A DNA stretch of 64,000 nucleotides, taken from assembly GCF_014842265.1 (NCBI RefSeq), contig NZ_JACYVI010000005.1, positions 1 through 64,000 on the forward strand, read 5' to 3'. Each line of letters opens with the position of its first letter. Position 1 is the first letter of the stretch. The notes under the pieces were generated by a model. That model was not told the origin of the DNA. It made no database searches and was given only the letters and a program-made list of their open reading frames with translations. A program made the translations under genes and the position numbers. This DNA comes from Pseudomonas sp. CFBP 13711 (GTDB lineage Bacteria; Pseudomonadota; Gammaproteobacteria; Pseudomonadales; Pseudomonadaceae). Below are positions 1-9,617 of this stretch, piece after piece.

Positions 1-12
1 AGAACTGGTGCC

Positions 13-28
13 CACTTAAATTTAAGTG
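13..28. promoter_or_regulatory. 16-bp perfect palindrome, possible operator
   Basis: CACTTAAATTTAAGTG is a perfect palindrome about 94 bases before the GTG start of the first aldehyde oxidoreductase gene. It could be an operator for that operon or belong to a feature outside the window. No regulator can be assigned to it. Confidence 0.35.
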
Positions 29-121
29 CACACCATGTCCTGGCTTTGCGGGGCTGGGTAGATGACTTGGCCGGACGGATACCGTGAACAGGCCATACAG
101 CTTTCCTGAGGAACACTTACC

Positions 122-763
122 GTGGATACGACCAACGTGATGCCTTTGACCCGGCGTGAATTTCTTATCGTAGGAGTCGTCACTTCCGCGACCATTGCTC
201 TGCCCCCATTTATCACTGCAAAGGCCAGTGCCGCCAACGCCGCGCAGCCAAACAAATCGCAGCTCGTTATCAACATCAACGGCACGACACAGACGCTTGT
301 ACTCGATAGCCGAACGACGTTGCTGGATGCGCTGCGCGATCATCTACACCTGACTGGCACCAAGAAAGGTTGCGACCACGGCCAATGCGGCGCTTGCACC
401 GTCATCGCCAACGGCAGCAGGATCAACTCATGCCTGACGCTGGCTGTTATGCATCAAAAATCCAGGATTACCACCATTGAGGGCTTGGGCAGTACCGAAA
501 AACTACACACCATGCAGGCAGCTTTCATCAAACATGATGGCTATCAATGCGGTTACTGCACGCCAGGGCAAATTTGCTCAGCGGTAGCGGTTCTTGAAGA
601 GATTCGCGCCGGCATTCCCAGCCATGTCAGTGAAAACCTCACCGACGCGCCGCGACTTGTCGCCCGAGAGATTCAGGAGCGCATGAGCGGCAACATCTGC
701 CGTTGCGGCGCCTATTCGAACATTATCGAGGCGATTACCGAAGTCGCGCAGGAGACCGTATGA
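122..763 (+). CDS. paoA: Periplasmic aldehyde oxidoreductase, 2Fe-2S subunit (PaoA/YagT-like)
   Basis: Small iron-sulfur subunit of a xanthine-dehydrogenase-family aldehyde oxidoreductase; it passes electrons from the molybdenum centre towards FAD. The N-terminus has a Tat signal (TRREFLIVG followed by a hydrophobic stretch), so the folded complex is expected in the periplasm as for E. coli PaoABC. The plant-type ferredoxin domain carries CDHGQCGAC from about residue 84, and the second 2Fe-2S domain has CGYC near 142 and CRCG near 193. The start is GTG, with GAGGA about 10 bases upstream; an ATG 18 bases further in has no ribosome site. It overlaps the next gene by four bases (ATGA). 213 aa, normal for the family. 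Confidence 0.92.
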   Translation: MDTTNVMPLTRREFLIVGVVTSATIALPPFITAKASAANAAQPNKSQLVININGTTQTLVLDSRTTLLDALRDHLHLTGTKKGCDHGQCGACTVIANGSRINSCLTLAVMHQKSRITTIEGLGSTEKLHTMQAAFIKHDGYQCGYCTPGQICSAVAVLEEIRAGIPSHVSENLTDAPRLVAREIQERMSGNICRCGAYSNIIEAITEVAQETV

Positions 764-1716
764 GGCCGTTCAATTATCTGCGCCCTGGATCTCCGGCAGA
801 AGCGGCTAGCCAGGCCGCGCAGTTTGAAGGCGCACGCTTCATTGCCGGGGGTACCAATCTGCTGGATCTGATGAAGCTCGAGATCGAAGCCCCCACACAT
901 TTGATCGACGTGAACGGCCTGGGTATGGACACCATAGAGCCCACGTCCGAAGGCGGGCTGCGTATTGGGGCCTTGGTACGCAACACCGATCTGGCTGCCG
1001 ACGCTCGCGTAAGAAAAGATTACGCGGTGCTCTCTAGAGCCCTGCTAGCAGGTGCCTCGGGACAACTTCGCAACGTCGCGACGACGGCAGGCAATTTACT
1101 GCAACGCACACGCTGCCCCTATTTCTACGATACCAACGTGGCGTGCAACAAACGCAAGCCCGGCACCGGCTGCGCAGCCATTGGGGGGTTCAGCCGCCAA
1201 CTCGCTATCATCGGCACGAGCAGTTACTGCATTGCCACCCATCCAAGCGACATGGCGGTAGCGATGCGTTTGCTGGATGCCACGGTTGAGACTGTTCGGG
1301 CTAACGGTCGTATCCGCTCCATTCCAATAGCCGACTTCCATCGGCTGCCGGCCAACACGCCCAACATCGAAACAGCCCTTTTCGCGGATGAGCTGGTGAC
1401 CGCTGTGACGTTGCCCAAGCCGCTAGGTGGAGCGCATCTGTACCACAAGGTGCGCGACCGCGCATCGTACGCGTTTGCCCTGATCTCGGTGGCGACCATC
1501 ATTCAGCCCGACGGAACCGGCCGGGTAGCGCTGGGCGGTGTCGCTCATAAGCCATGGCGCATGGTAGCTGCAGACGCGCTGATGCCAAAAGGTGCCAAGG
1601 CGGTCACGGACAGACTGCTCGCCGGTGCCGCTCCTGCTCATGACAATGCCTTCAAGATTGTCCTGGTGGAACGCACATTGGCGTCGGCAATATCTCAGGC
1701 GAGGGTCCAGTCATGA
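760..1716 (+). CDS. paoB: Periplasmic aldehyde oxidoreductase, FAD subunit (PaoB/YagS-like)
   Basis: FAD-binding subunit of the same complex (CO-dehydrogenase flavoprotein fold). The N-terminal FAD motif is [14 protein letters not shown] cysteine-rich insert ([19 protein letters not shown]) matches the extra 4Fe-4S cluster known in PaoB and related subunits. The start is the ATG overlapping the paoA stop (ATGA); a longer in-frame reading from 703 would run inside paoA and is not needed. It ends with another ATGA overlap into paoC, so the three subunits should be translationally coupled. It has no signal sequence and would be co-exported with the Tat-tagged small subunit. 318 aa. Confidence 0.92.
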   Translation: MRPFNYLRPGSPAEAASQAAQFEGARFIAGGTNLLDLMKLEIEAPTHLIDVNGLGMDTIEPTSEGGLRIGALVRNTDLAADARVRKDYAVLSRALLAGASGQLRNVATTAGNLLQRTRCPYFYDTNVACNKRKPGTGCAAIGGFSRQLAIIGTSSYCIATHPSDMAVAMRLLDATVETVRANGRIRSIPIADFHRLPANTPNIETALFADELVTAVTLPKPLGGAHLYHKVRDRASYAFALISVATIIQPDGTGRVALGGVAHKPWRMVAADALMPKGAKAVTDRLLAGAAPAHDNAFKIVLVERTLASAISQARVQS

Positions 1717-3914
1717 AGTTCGATTCGCCGACGGGCGACAATCCGATAGACCAGTTGAAAGTTGTTGGCCAGCCCCATGATCGAATCGAAGGGCCGCTGA
1801 AGGTTACGGGCGCTGCTCGCTATGCGTATGAGAATTATGAACCGGTTCCGGACGCTGTGTACGGCTATATCGTAGGTGCTGGTATTGGCAAAGGTCGTAT
1901 AGCCCGAATACAGACAGACGCTGCGCAGGAAGCGTCGGGCGTGCTAGCTGTCATTACCGCAGCAAATGCCGGCCCTCTCGGGAAAAGTGAGTTCAATGCT
2001 GCTAGGGCGCTTGGTGGCCCGGACATCGACCATTACCATCAGGCTATCGCGATGGTGGTCGCGCAGACTTTCGAGGAGGCGCGCTCGGCGGCGCAGTTGA
2101 TCGAAGTGGAATATGCACCAGGCCAAGGCCGATTTGATTTGGAGGCTGAACGCCCTAATGCCCAGATTCCCCAAAGCGGGCCCGATACGGACATCGGCCA
2201 GTTCGATCAAGCCTTCAACCAGGCGACCGTCCAAGTCGACGTGACGTACACCACGCCTGACCAAGCCCACGCGATGATGGAGCCCCATGCATCCATTGCA
2301 CGATGGGAGGGTGACCAGCTGACGGTATGGTGCTCGATTCAGTTGCTGTCGTGGAGCAAGCGCGACCTTTCGAAGATCCTCGGCGTGCCACCAGCGAACA
2401 TCCGCCTGCTTTCGCCTTACATAGGTGGCGGTTTCGGGGGCAAGGCCTCGGTACTGGCAGACGCGGTTTTGGCATCGGTCGCGGCACGTCAGTTGGGCAA
2501 GCCAGTCAAGGTTGCGCTCACCAGGCCTATGATGTTCAACAACACCACTCACCGGCCTGCCACGATTCAGCGCGTGCGCCTGGGTACCGACAGCTCAGGA
2601 CTTATCACAGCGATCGGCCACGAGACCCTGTCCGGCAATCTCCCAGGCGGACCCTATGAAAAGGCGGTCACCCAGACCCAAGTCCTATACGCCGGTGCTA
2701 ACCGTATGACCCGCGCCCGCTTGGCCGTGCTGGACCTGCCTGAAGGCAATGCGATGCGTGCACCAGGAGAGGCATCCGGAATGATGGCCCTTGAGGGTGC
2801 TATGGATGAATTAGCAGTGGCGCTGAAAATGGACCCGGTCAAGCTACGCATTTTGAACGACACGCAGGTGGTACCTGGAGAACCTTCCCGGCAGTTCTCC
2901 ACCCGCGAGCTGATCAAGTGTCTTGAGATAGGCGCGCAGCACTTTGGCTGGGATCAGCGTTCGTCCGCTCCAGGTAGCCAACGCGATGGTCGCTGGCTGA
3001 TAGGCATGGGTATGGCCTCGGCGATACGCGGCAATCCCATCCGCGATTCCGCCGCGCGCGTGCATTTGGATGCACATGGCATCATCACGGTCGAAACTGA
3101 CATGACCGACATCGGCACTGGCAGCTACACCATCCTTGGGCAGACAGCCGCCGAAACTCTGGGCGTTAGTCTAGACAAGGTGGTGGTTCGCCTGGGTGAT
3201 TCTAATTTCCCTACGTCGGCAGGCTCCGCTGGCCAGCGAGGTGCTAACTCATCCACCTCGGGGGTGTATGCCGCCAGCATGAAGCTGCGCACGCTTATTG
3301 CCGAAACGATCGGTATCGACCCCTTCACTGCGCAGTTCACGGATGGCCAGGTGCGAGGCGGCGGCAAAAGCATGACCCTTGCAGAAGTCGCTCGCCACGG
3401 CACGTTGACGGCCGAAGATATCCTGGAGTTCGGCAAGGCCCGTGAAGAGCGCGAGCACCAGACATTTGGCGCGCATTTCGTTCAGGTCCGAGTCGATGCT
3501 GCTACCGGCGAGGTGCGCATTGACCGCATGCTGGCCGTCTGCGCTGCCGGTCGCATACTCAACCCCAAGACCGCACGCAGCCAGGTCATTGGCGCCATGA
3601 CCATGGGTGCCGGCGCGGCGCTGATGGAGGAATTGGTGGTCGACAAGCGTCACGGTTTCTTCGTTAACCACGATCTTGCTGGGTATGAAGTACCGGTGCA
3701 CGCCGACATTCCGCATCAGGAAGTCATTTTCATCGACGAAGTAGATGCTTACTCATCACCGATGAAAGCCAAGGGCGTAGGGGAGCTTGGCATCTCAGGT
3801 GTCGCTGCGGCCATTGCTAACGCTGTCTATAACGCCACTGGAGTCCGGGTTCGGGAATATCCAATCACCTTGGACAAATTCCTTGACCACCTGCCACCGA
3901 TTGCTATCACCTGA
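1713..3914 (+). CDS. paoC: Periplasmic aldehyde oxidoreductase, molybdopterin subunit (PaoC/YagR-like)
   Basis: Large catalytic subunit with the molybdopterin cofactor; it oxidises aldehydes, often aromatic ones, to carboxylic acids. The order of an N-terminal aldehyde oxidase a/b hammerhead domain and then the molybdopterin-binding domain is intact. Visible marks are GGGFGGKA (cofactor contact), AMRAPGEA, and [10 protein letters not shown] near the C-terminus, whose Glu is the catalytic base of the family. 733 aa, as in E. coli PaoC. The dedicated cofactor-insertion chaperone PaoD (XdhC family) that follows paoC in E. coli is missing here; the next gene encodes an unrelated CMD-family protein. 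A paoD or xdhC gene elsewhere must be assumed. Confidence 0.93.
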   Translation: MKFDSPTGDNPIDQLKVVGQPHDRIEGPLKVTGAARYAYENYEPVPDAVYGYIVGAGIGKGRIARIQTDAAQEASGVLAVITAANAGPLGKSEFNAARALGGPDIDHYHQAIAMVVAQTFEEARSAAQLIEVEYAPGQGRFDLEAERPNAQIPQSGPDTDIGQFDQAFNQATVQVDVTYTTPDQAHAMMEPHASIARWEGDQLTVWCSIQLLSWSKRDLSKILGVPPANIRLLSPYIGGGFGGKASVLADAVLASVAARQLGKPVKVALTRPMMFNNTTHRPATIQRVRLGTDSSGLITAIGHETLSGNLPGGPYEKAVTQTQVLYAGANRMTRARLAVLDLPEGNAMRAPGEASGMMALEGAMDELAVALKMDPVKLRILNDTQVVPGEPSRQFSTRELIKCLEIGAQHFGWDQRSSAPGSQRDGRWLIGMGMASAIRGNPIRDSAARVHLDAHGIITVETDMTDIGTGSYTILGQTAAETLGVSLDKVVVRLGDSNFPTSAGSAGQRGANSSTSGVYAASMKLRTLIAETIGIDPFTAQFTDGQVRGGGKSMTLAEVARHGTLTAEDILEFGKAREEREHQTFGAHFVQVRVDAATGEVRIDRMLAVCAAGRILNPKTARSQVIGAMTMGAGAALMEELVVDKRHGFFVNHDLAGYEVPVHADIPHQEVIFIDEVDAYSSPMKAKGVGELGISGVAAAIANAVYNATGVRVREYPITLDKFLDHLPPIAIT

Positions 3915-3922
3915 GAGGCACC

Positions 3923-4699
3923 ATGAGACTGATTGCACCCGTATTCGCGACATTGTGTCTTGCTGCCGTGACCGAGGCTGGAGCTAGCTCAGCCAAGCCG
4001 GACCCCAAGCCTGCGCCTCACGTGCAGGAAGTCACGCCAAAGCTCTATGACTACACCACGCAGCTGCTGTTTGGGGAAGTCTGGAAGCGTCCGCAATTGG
4101 CGAGCCGCGACCGTAGTCTGATCACTCTCTCTGCCCTTATTGCAAACGGCCAGAGTGCACAGCTGACTGGCCATATCAAACTAGGCTTGGATAATGGTCT
4201 AAAGCCGAGCGAGATCAGCGCCCTCATTACCCATCTTGCTTTTTACGCAGGCTGGCCGAACGCGATGTCGGCAGCGGGTGTGGCGCATCAGGTATTTACC
4301 GAGCGAAAAATAGGCCATGAAGAAATTGTCATGCCAGCAAATGAGCCGCTTAGCCTGGACGCGGACAGTGAAACCAAGCGGCGTGCCGCAGTGCAATCGG
4401 CAACCGAGGCAGCTGCGCCAAAGCTGGGCGATTACACGAACGATGTCTTGTTCGCCGACCTTTGGCGTGATTCGAGCCTGACGGCTAGAGATCGTAGCTT
4501 GGTCACCGTCGCCGCCCTTATCGCACAAGGCCAAGCCGCACAGTTGCCGTTCCACTTGAACCGCGCGATGGACAACGGCCTGAGCAAGACCGAAGCGTCT
4601 GAAGTGGTGACACACCTGGCGTTCTACGTCGGCTGGCCCAAAGCAATGTCGGCAGTGCCGGTATTCAAGGAAGTCTTCGAGTCCCGAGCAAAGAGCTGA
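3923..4699 (+). CDS. Secreted tandem carboxymuconolactone-decarboxylase-like protein
   Basis: A signal peptide (MRLIAPVFATLCLAAVTEAGA) is followed by two tandem CMD domains, recognisable because the same pattern occurs twice: SRDRSLITLSALIANGQ...HLAFYAGWPNAMSA and ARDRSLVTVAALIAQGQ...HLAFYVGWPKAMSA. The AhpD-type CxxC is absent from both, so peroxidase activity is unlikely; the reaction is unknown. It starts eight bases after paoC, with AGAGG before the ATG, so it probably belongs to the paoABC transcript and acts in the periplasm on the same compounds. It converges on the MFS gene with 15 bases between. Confidence 0.85.
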   Translation: MRLIAPVFATLCLAAVTEAGASSAKPDPKPAPHVQEVTPKLYDYTTQLLFGEVWKRPQLASRDRSLITLSALIANGQSAQLTGHIKLGLDNGLKPSEISALITHLAFYAGWPNAMSAAGVAHQVFTERKIGHEEIVMPANEPLSLDADSETKRRAAVQSATEAAAPKLGDYTNDVLFADLWRDSSLTARDRSLVTVAALIAQGQAAQLPFHLNRAMDNGLSKTEASEVVTHLAFYVGWPKAMSAVPVFKEVFESRAKS

Positions 4700-4714
4700 G
4701 CCTACGGCTATAAG

Positions 4715-6118
4715 CTATCCGCGCTCCTGAACAACTGCAGCGCTTGCAGGGGCTTGTCGCACGATGAGAGCAAGCACCACGATCAACGCCAACACCAGTA
4801 AGACAGCGCTCCAAACGAAGGCCATGGAAATACCCGCCGTTACCGCTTCGATTGAATCTGAGGAACGAGCACCATAGCTGTACGCAACGGTTAGCACGCT
4901 GAGCCCTAAAGTGCCACCGAGCTGATGGCTAACGTTGACTAAACCTGACGCTGCGCCAGCGTCGGCAGATTGTACATCGGTCATCGCTGCAGTGGTCAAC
5001 GGACTGAGGCAGGCGCCTTGACTTAGGCCGATCAGTAGCAGCGGTACCACCACGCCAAGGTAATGGTTGTCGGCGCGTATTCCAGACAGCCACACCATGC
5101 CGACACATCCCAAGGCCACCGCGCCTGCCAATAACGCTCCGTTTCCAAACAGGCGGGTTAGCCGCGGTATTGCCAACGCGGCGGAGAAGTTTGCCAGGGT
5201 GGTCGGTAGGAAGGCCAACCCTGCCTCGCTGGCGTTGAAGCCAAGCACCTCCTGCAGGTACTGAGTCGTAAAGAAGTAGAAGCTCATCATCGCACCCAGG
5301 AACAACAATCGAGCGCTGTAAGCACCGGCGCGTACCCGGTGCTGGAACAGACGCAGCGGCAATATCGGCTCTTGGGTTCGCGCTTCATGAAAGCTAAAAA
5401 TCGACAGGAGGATTAGGCCAACGATCAGCCCTGTCACTGTGCGCTCATCGCTCCACCCTGCATGGGCGGCATTGACGATGCCGAAGACCAGGCTGGTCAT
5501 GCCCACCGTCGATAGCAACGCACCCGCCAAATCGAATGTGCGGGGTTGCACAGGCGTTTCGCGAACGACGCGCAGCGTTACCCATATCAGCACCAGGCCC
5601 AGCGGAAGGTTGATCAGAAAGCCTACGCGCCATGATGCCCATTGGGTCAGCACGCCACCGATAAGCAGGCCGACACTTGAGCCGACACCGGCGGTAGCTC
5701 CATACCAGGCAATCGCACGGGAGCGTTGCTGCCCTTCAAAATTGACCAGCAGCAGCGCCAACGAGGACGGCGCAAGAATCGCCGCGCCCACGCCCTGTAG
5801 TGCCCGCGCAGAAACCAGCAGCCACTGACTCTGCGCCACAGCCACCAGCAGCGAGGCAAACATGAACGTGCCTAGCCCCGTGACGAACATGCGGCGGCGA
5901 CCGAGTATGTCCCCAGCACGTGCGCCGAGCAGCAGTAAGCCGCCAAAGGCCAGGGTGTAAGCATTTTGCACCCATGAAAGGCCTGTGGTGCTCATCGCGA
6001 ACGTTTGGCGAATTTGCGGCAATGCGGTAATAACCACTGAGGTATCCAGTACGATCATCAAATAGCTGCATAAGATGACTAGCAGGATTCTCCACTGGCT
6101 GCGAGACAGCGGAATCAT
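4715..6118 (-). CDS. MFS drug/solvent exporter, DHA2 (14-TM, EmrB/QacA) family
   Basis: Inner-membrane proton-driven exporter. The first helix ends with the family signature LDTSVVITALPQI, followed by LSWVQNAYTLAFGGLLLLGARAGDILGRRRMF (antiporter motif A region); about 14 hydrophobic segments fit the DHA2 class. The start is the ATG at 6118, which overlaps the stop of the upstream cupin gene by four bases; a longer reading to 6235 would lie inside that gene. 467 aa. Coupling to a secreted cupin and divergence from a LysR regulator suggest export of the small molecule the regulator senses. The substrate is unknown. Confidence 0.88.
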   Translation of the reverse strand: MIPLSRSQWRILLVILCSYLMIVLDTSVVITALPQIRQTFAMSTTGLSWVQNAYTLAFGGLLLLGARAGDILGRRRMFVTGLGTFMFASLLVAVAQSQWLLVSARALQGVGAAILAPSSLALLLVNFEGQQRSRAIAWYGATAGVGSSVGLLIGGVLTQWASWRVGFLINLPLGLVLIWVTLRVVRETPVQPRTFDLAGALLSTVGMTSLVFGIVNAAHAGWSDERTVTGLIVGLILLSIFSFHEARTQEPILPLRLFQHRVRAGAYSARLLFLGAMMSFYFFTTQYLQEVLGFNASEAGLAFLPTTLANFSAALAIPRLTRLFGNGALLAGAVALGCVGMVWLSGIRADNHYLGVVVPLLLIGLSQGACLSPLTTAAMTDVQSADAGAASGLVNVSHQLGGTLGLSVLTVAYSYGARSSDSIEAVTAGISMAFVWSAVLLVLALIVVLALIVRQAPASAAVVQERG

Positions 6119-6594
6119 TGGGCCTGACCATAATCCGCATCGCTGACCTGTTTGAGCCAGTCGACGGTCTTGCCGTCCAATGCCTCGGCAATCGCGATAT
6201 GGCTCATCCCGGTATCCGGCCCTGCACCATGCCAATGCTTAACATGCGGGGGTATCCAGACAGTGTCGCCCGGACGGATCCGCTGTGGCGCCTGCCCTTG
6301 CTGCTGCACATACCCCACTCCTGCAGTCACGATCAGCGTCTGACCCAACGGATGGGTATGCCAAGCAGTTCGAGCGCCTGGCTCGAACGTCACGGTCGCG
6401 CCACCAATGCGCGCGCCGTCCGTGCCTTTGAAAGGCGCATCAACGCGTACCCTGCCGGTGAAATATTCCGCCGGTCCTACGACCGACGGCTGAGAACCTG
6501 CGGGTGTCACTATAACGTTCATGGACTGAGCACCTTCGCTTTCAGCGGTAAGCAGAGACAGTGAAAGCGCTGCTGCGGCAAGTGTCTTCATCAT
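6115..6594 (-). CDS. Secreted small cupin, hydroxynitrile-lyase-like (GtHNL type)
   Basis: A signal peptide (MMKTLAAAALSLSLLTAESEG) precedes a single cupin barrel. Metal ligands are visible: WHTHPLGQ (two His and Gln) and HVKHWHG (His). The core FEPGARTAWHTHPLGQ is close to the Granulicella manganese-dependent cupin hydroxynitrile lyases as remembered, but most relatives are uncharacterised, so the reaction here is open. GGAG sits just before the paired ATGATG; either ATG could be used. It is the first gene of a two-gene operon with the MFS exporter and is divergent from a LysR gene. Confidence 0.82.
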   Translation of the reverse strand: MMKTLAAAALSLSLLTAESEGAQSMNVIVTPAGSQPSVVGPAEYFTGRVRVDAPFKGTDGARIGGATVTFEPGARTAWHTHPLGQTLIVTAGVGYVQQQGQAPQRIRPGDTVWIPPHVKHWHGAGPDTGMSHIAIAEALDGKTVDWLKQVSDADYGQAQ

Positions 6595-6617
6595 GAATCT
6601 CCGGGGCTTTTGCAAAC

Positions 6618-6641
6618 ATTTGTAATCTATCAGTTACAAAT
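6618..6641. promoter_or_regulatory. Inverted repeat in divergent promoter, likely LysR operator
   Basis: ATTTGTAA, eight bases, then TTACAAAT: a perfect inverted repeat in the 98-base gap between the cupin operon and the divergent LysR gene. It contains the T-N11-A pattern typical of LysR-family binding sites, so it is the best candidate operator for the neighbouring regulator and would control both directions. Confidence 0.6.
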
Positions 6642-6692
6642 CATTTCGATTAGTCACTAGAATCCACATAAATCAATGAGCTGGATTCATAA

Positions 6693-7598
6693 ATGCTTCG
6701 CGAAAATGCTAGTGATCTGCTCGCCTTTCTGGCAGTAGCGAAAGAGCGCAGCTTTACCAAGGCCGCAGGCAAGCTTGGCGTGTCGCAATCGGCACTTAGT
6801 CATACCATACGAGGCTTGGAAGCACGGCTAGGCCTGAGACTGTTGACTCGGACCACGCGAAGCGTATCGCCAACCGAGGCGGGTGAACGTCTCATCAGTA
6901 CGGTCGGGCCGAGCTTCGAGGAGATCGAGTTTGCCTTGGCGTCACTTAGTGATTTGCGTGACAGACCCGCGGGCAACATTCGTATCAATGCCATGGACCA
7001 TGCGTTGGAACTGATCCTGCGCCCAGCCTTGAAGAGTTTTCTGCCAAAGTACCCCGACATCTCGATTGAGGTCTGTTGCGACTACAGCTTTGTCGACATC
7101 GCTGCCCAGGGCTTCGACGCTGGGGTGAGACTCGGTGAAGCAGTAGCCGACGGCATGATTGCGACGCGGATCGGGCCTGATATGCGGCTGCTGGTCGTAG
7201 GCTCGCCCACGTATTTTGCTGCCAGGCAGGCGCCAGTCACGCCCCGCTGCCTGCCCAAGCATCTCTGCAACAACCTGCGCTTACCCACCAATGGCGGGCT
7301 CTATGCATGGGAGTTCGAGAAGGACGAGGAGACTCTCAACGTGCGAGTGGCCGGACAGATCACATATAACGGCGTATACCAGCTACTGGATGCCGCGTTG
7401 GACGGCTTCGGTCTGAGCTATATCCCTGAAGACATAGCAGCGCCATATATCGCCAGTGGGCAACTGCAGGTAGTGCTTGAAGATTGGAGCCCTTGGTATT
7501 CAGGATTTCATCTGTATTACCCAAGTAGACGGCAAGCGTCGCCCGCTTTCGCTTTACTGGTCGAGGCTTTGCGCTATCGACCCACTTTGGCTGATTGA
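6693..7598 (+). CDS. LysR-family transcriptional regulator
   Basis: N-terminal winged helix-turn-helix of the LysR type (FLAVAKERSFTKAAGKLGVSQSALSHTIRGLE at about residues 12-43) and a C-terminal substrate-binding domain. 301 aa, standard size. It is divergent from the cupin-MFS operon with a perfect inverted repeat between, so it most likely regulates that operon and itself. The ligand is unknown; by context an aldehyde or related electrophile is plausible. Confidence 0.9.
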   Translation: MLRENASDLLAFLAVAKERSFTKAAGKLGVSQSALSHTIRGLEARLGLRLLTRTTRSVSPTEAGERLISTVGPSFEEIEFALASLSDLRDRPAGNIRINAMDHALELILRPALKSFLPKYPDISIEVCCDYSFVDIAAQGFDAGVRLGEAVADGMIATRIGPDMRLLVVGSPTYFAARQAPVTPRCLPKHLCNNLRLPTNGGLYAWEFEKDEETLNVRVAGQITYNGVYQLLDAALDGFGLSYIPEDIAAPYIASGQLQVVLEDWSPWYSGFHLYYPSRRQASPAFALLVEALRYRPTLAD

Positions 7599-7727
7599 TG
7601 ATGTTGACTCATAACTCCTAGCTTAGCGCGGCGGCTAATCAAATGATGCTGCTGGCCCTAGTATGCCGTGGGGTTCCTGCACAGGGACCAGAGGTACTAA
7701 GGAATCGTTATCTAGCGGAGAGTCCAC

Positions 7728-8480
7728 ATGCACTATCCAACCCGCTTTAGTTGTGTCGGTTGCGGGGCATGCTGCAAGGGACGCTTCATTCCCCTCACGC
7801 TGGGGGAGACCAAGCAATGGCTTGAGCGCGGCGATGATGTGGCAGTCCTGCTTGAGGCCTTCAGCCGCCCGTATTGGGCAGCTTCAGAGCAGGAGTACCA
7901 GCACAGTCTGCAGCGGTCCGCACAAGTGTCATGCGGCGCCACGCAAGTACACGTCACAGCCATTTTCGCTGCCCATGCCCTTACCCAGTGTCCCAATCTA
8001 CAACGTGATGACCTCTGCGGTATTTACGAAAATCGCCCGCTCGTTTGCCGTATTTACCCGATGGAAATCAACCCTTTCATCGAGCTTGAGCCGCTGGCCA
8101 AAGACTGCCCGCCCGAAGCGTGGGAACCGAACACAATCATTATTAGCGACGCATCCGCAGACCCTACGCTGAGCTCGCTCATCCAGGCATCACGGCGCGC
8201 AGACCGGAACGACGCGCGTCTAAAGCTATCGATCTGTAACCAGATGGGCATCAATGTCGCGGCATGGAAAGCCGAAGCCTTTGTCATTCACTTTCCCGCA
8301 CGCGATCAATTCCTCCAAGCCGTTAACGACCAAGCTTCTAGTTTTCAGGACGATCAAAGTGATCTGGGGGGATGGACGCTTCGGGTAGCAGGGGCCGACC
8401 TTAGCAACGAGCTGAAGAACGGGAAACTTGCGTTGGATGAGACCGAAAATCCCAGTTATATCTTCCACGCCCTGAGATGA
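7728..8480 (+). CDS. YkgJ-family cysteine cluster protein
   Basis: Contains the family pattern FSCVGCGACCKG near the N-terminus and CPNLQRDDLCGIYENRP followed by VCRIYP around residues 90-110. These conserved cysteines are thought to bind zinc or an iron-sulfur centre (PF03692). The remaining ~140 residues show no recognised domain. 250 aa. GGAG lies seven bases before the ATG. No function is established for the family. It stands alone between the LysR gene and a secreted hydrolase on the same strand. Confidence 0.8.
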   Translation: MHYPTRFSCVGCGACCKGRFIPLTLGETKQWLERGDDVAVLLEAFSRPYWAASEQEYQHSLQRSAQVSCGATQVHVTAIFAAHALTQCPNLQRDDLCGIYENRPLVCRIYPMEINPFIELEPLAKDCPPEAWEPNTIIISDASADPTLSSLIQASRRADRNDARLKLSICNQMGINVAAWKAEAFVIHFPARDQFLQAVNDQASSFQDDQSDLGGWTLRVAGADLSNELKNGKLALDETENPSYIFHALR

Positions 8481-8516
8481 CTTCAATCCGGCATACATGC
8501 AAAGGTAAAAGGGTAT

Positions 8517-9569
8517 ATGACCAAACTTTTTCGACATACCGCGCTTGCAGCGCTGCTAGCCGTAGCAAGTGGAGAGCTGCTTGCAGCCGACTATAAGAAA
8601 AACCCATTTACGTTAGCCTACGACGGTGCGATTACTAAAAACGAACCGGGCCAAGTCAATATCCGGCCTGTCAGCTATAAGCTAAATGGCTTGGATATTT
8701 CGGCGAACGTCTACACCCCGGCTAACTTCGACCCCAAAGGCCAGTATCCAACTATTGTAGTGGCGCACCCAAACGGCGGCGTCAAGGAGCAGGTTGCGGG
8801 CCTGTACGCGCAACGTCTAGCTGAAATGGGTTACCTAACCATCACTGCCGATGCAGCCTATCAGGGTGCCAGCGGCGGGGAGCCGCGAAGCGTTGACAAG
8901 CCTGCCTATCGAATCGAAGACATTCATGGCATGGCCGACTTCATCAGCCAGTACGGTGGAGCCGATAACACACGCTTGGGCCTGCTGGGCATCTGCGGTG
9001 GTGGCGGATATTCGTTGGCCGCCGCCGAAACGGACAAACGATTCAAAGCGGTTGCCACGGTGAGTATGTTCAATTCGGGGCGTGTACGCCGCAATGGCTA
9101 TGTCGACTCGCAGCTTGACTCGGTGCAGTTACGGCTGCAGCAAGCTTCTGCCGCCAGGGCCCAAGAGGCGGCAGGTGGAACTGTGATGTATTCGGGGGAT
9201 GCCAATCTCACCGACGAGCAAATCGCCAAGTTACCCTTCGATTTATATCGCCAGGGCTATGAGTATTATTGGAAGACCCATGCCCACCCAAACTCAACAT
9301 TCAAATACACGACGAGCAGCCTGATTGACTTGATGCGCTTCGACGCCACAGACCACATAGCGCTAATCAACCAACCTCTGTTGATGATCGCGGGCACGAA
9401 GGCCGATAGTCTCTACATGACTGAGGATGCGTTTACCAAAGCGACTGGCACGAAGGATAAGGAGCTGTTCAAGCTCGACGGAGCAACTCACATTGAGACC
9501 TACTGGGTTCCCAGATACGTGAGTGCCGCCATCGAAAAACTCAATACCTTCTATACCCGTACCCTGTAA
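8517..9569 (+). CDS. Secreted alpha/beta hydrolase, dienelactone-hydrolase-like
   Basis: A signal peptide (MTKLFRHTALAALLAVASGELLAA) precedes an alpha/beta hydrolase fold. The nucleophile elbow reads GICGGGG, with Cys in place of the usual Ser as in dienelactone hydrolases, and a late His lies in DGATHIETYW; the acid is probably the Asp in MIAGTKADSLY. YcjY-like relatives are uncharacterised. 350 aa. RBS-like AAAGG and AAGGG precede the ATG. It follows the YkgJ gene by 36 bases and ends at a hairpin shared with the convergent aldo/keto reductase gene. Confidence 0.8.
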   Translation: MTKLFRHTALAALLAVASGELLAADYKKNPFTLAYDGAITKNEPGQVNIRPVSYKLNGLDISANVYTPANFDPKGQYPTIVVAHPNGGVKEQVAGLYAQRLAEMGYLTITADAAYQGASGGEPRSVDKPAYRIEDIHGMADFISQYGGADNTRLGLLGICGGGGYSLAAAETDKRFKAVATVSMFNSGRVRRNGYVDSQLDSVQLRLQQASAARAQEAAGGTVMYSGDANLTDEQIAKLPFDLYRQGYEYYWKTHAHPNSTFKYTTSSLIDLMRFDATDHIALINQPLLMIAGTKADSLYMTEDAFTKATGTKDKELFKLDGATHIETYWVPRYVSAAIEKLNTFYTRTL

Positions 9570-9592
9570 TTTCCCGGAGTTGAGTAATTACC

Positions 9593-9617
9593 GTCCGCTT
9601 CGTTCGTTGAAGCGGAC
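9593..9617. terminator. Hairpin between convergent genes
   Basis: GTCCGCTTC, seven-base loop, GAAGCGGAC: a perfect nine-base-pair stem just after the hydrolase stop and touching the stop of the opposite-strand aldo/keto reductase. It probably works in both directions, although the T-tract is weak. Confidence 0.6.

Noticed and set aside
1944..2552. Leftward open frame of 202 codons within paoC
   Set aside because: No recognisable protein features; it lies inside the catalytic subunit gene.
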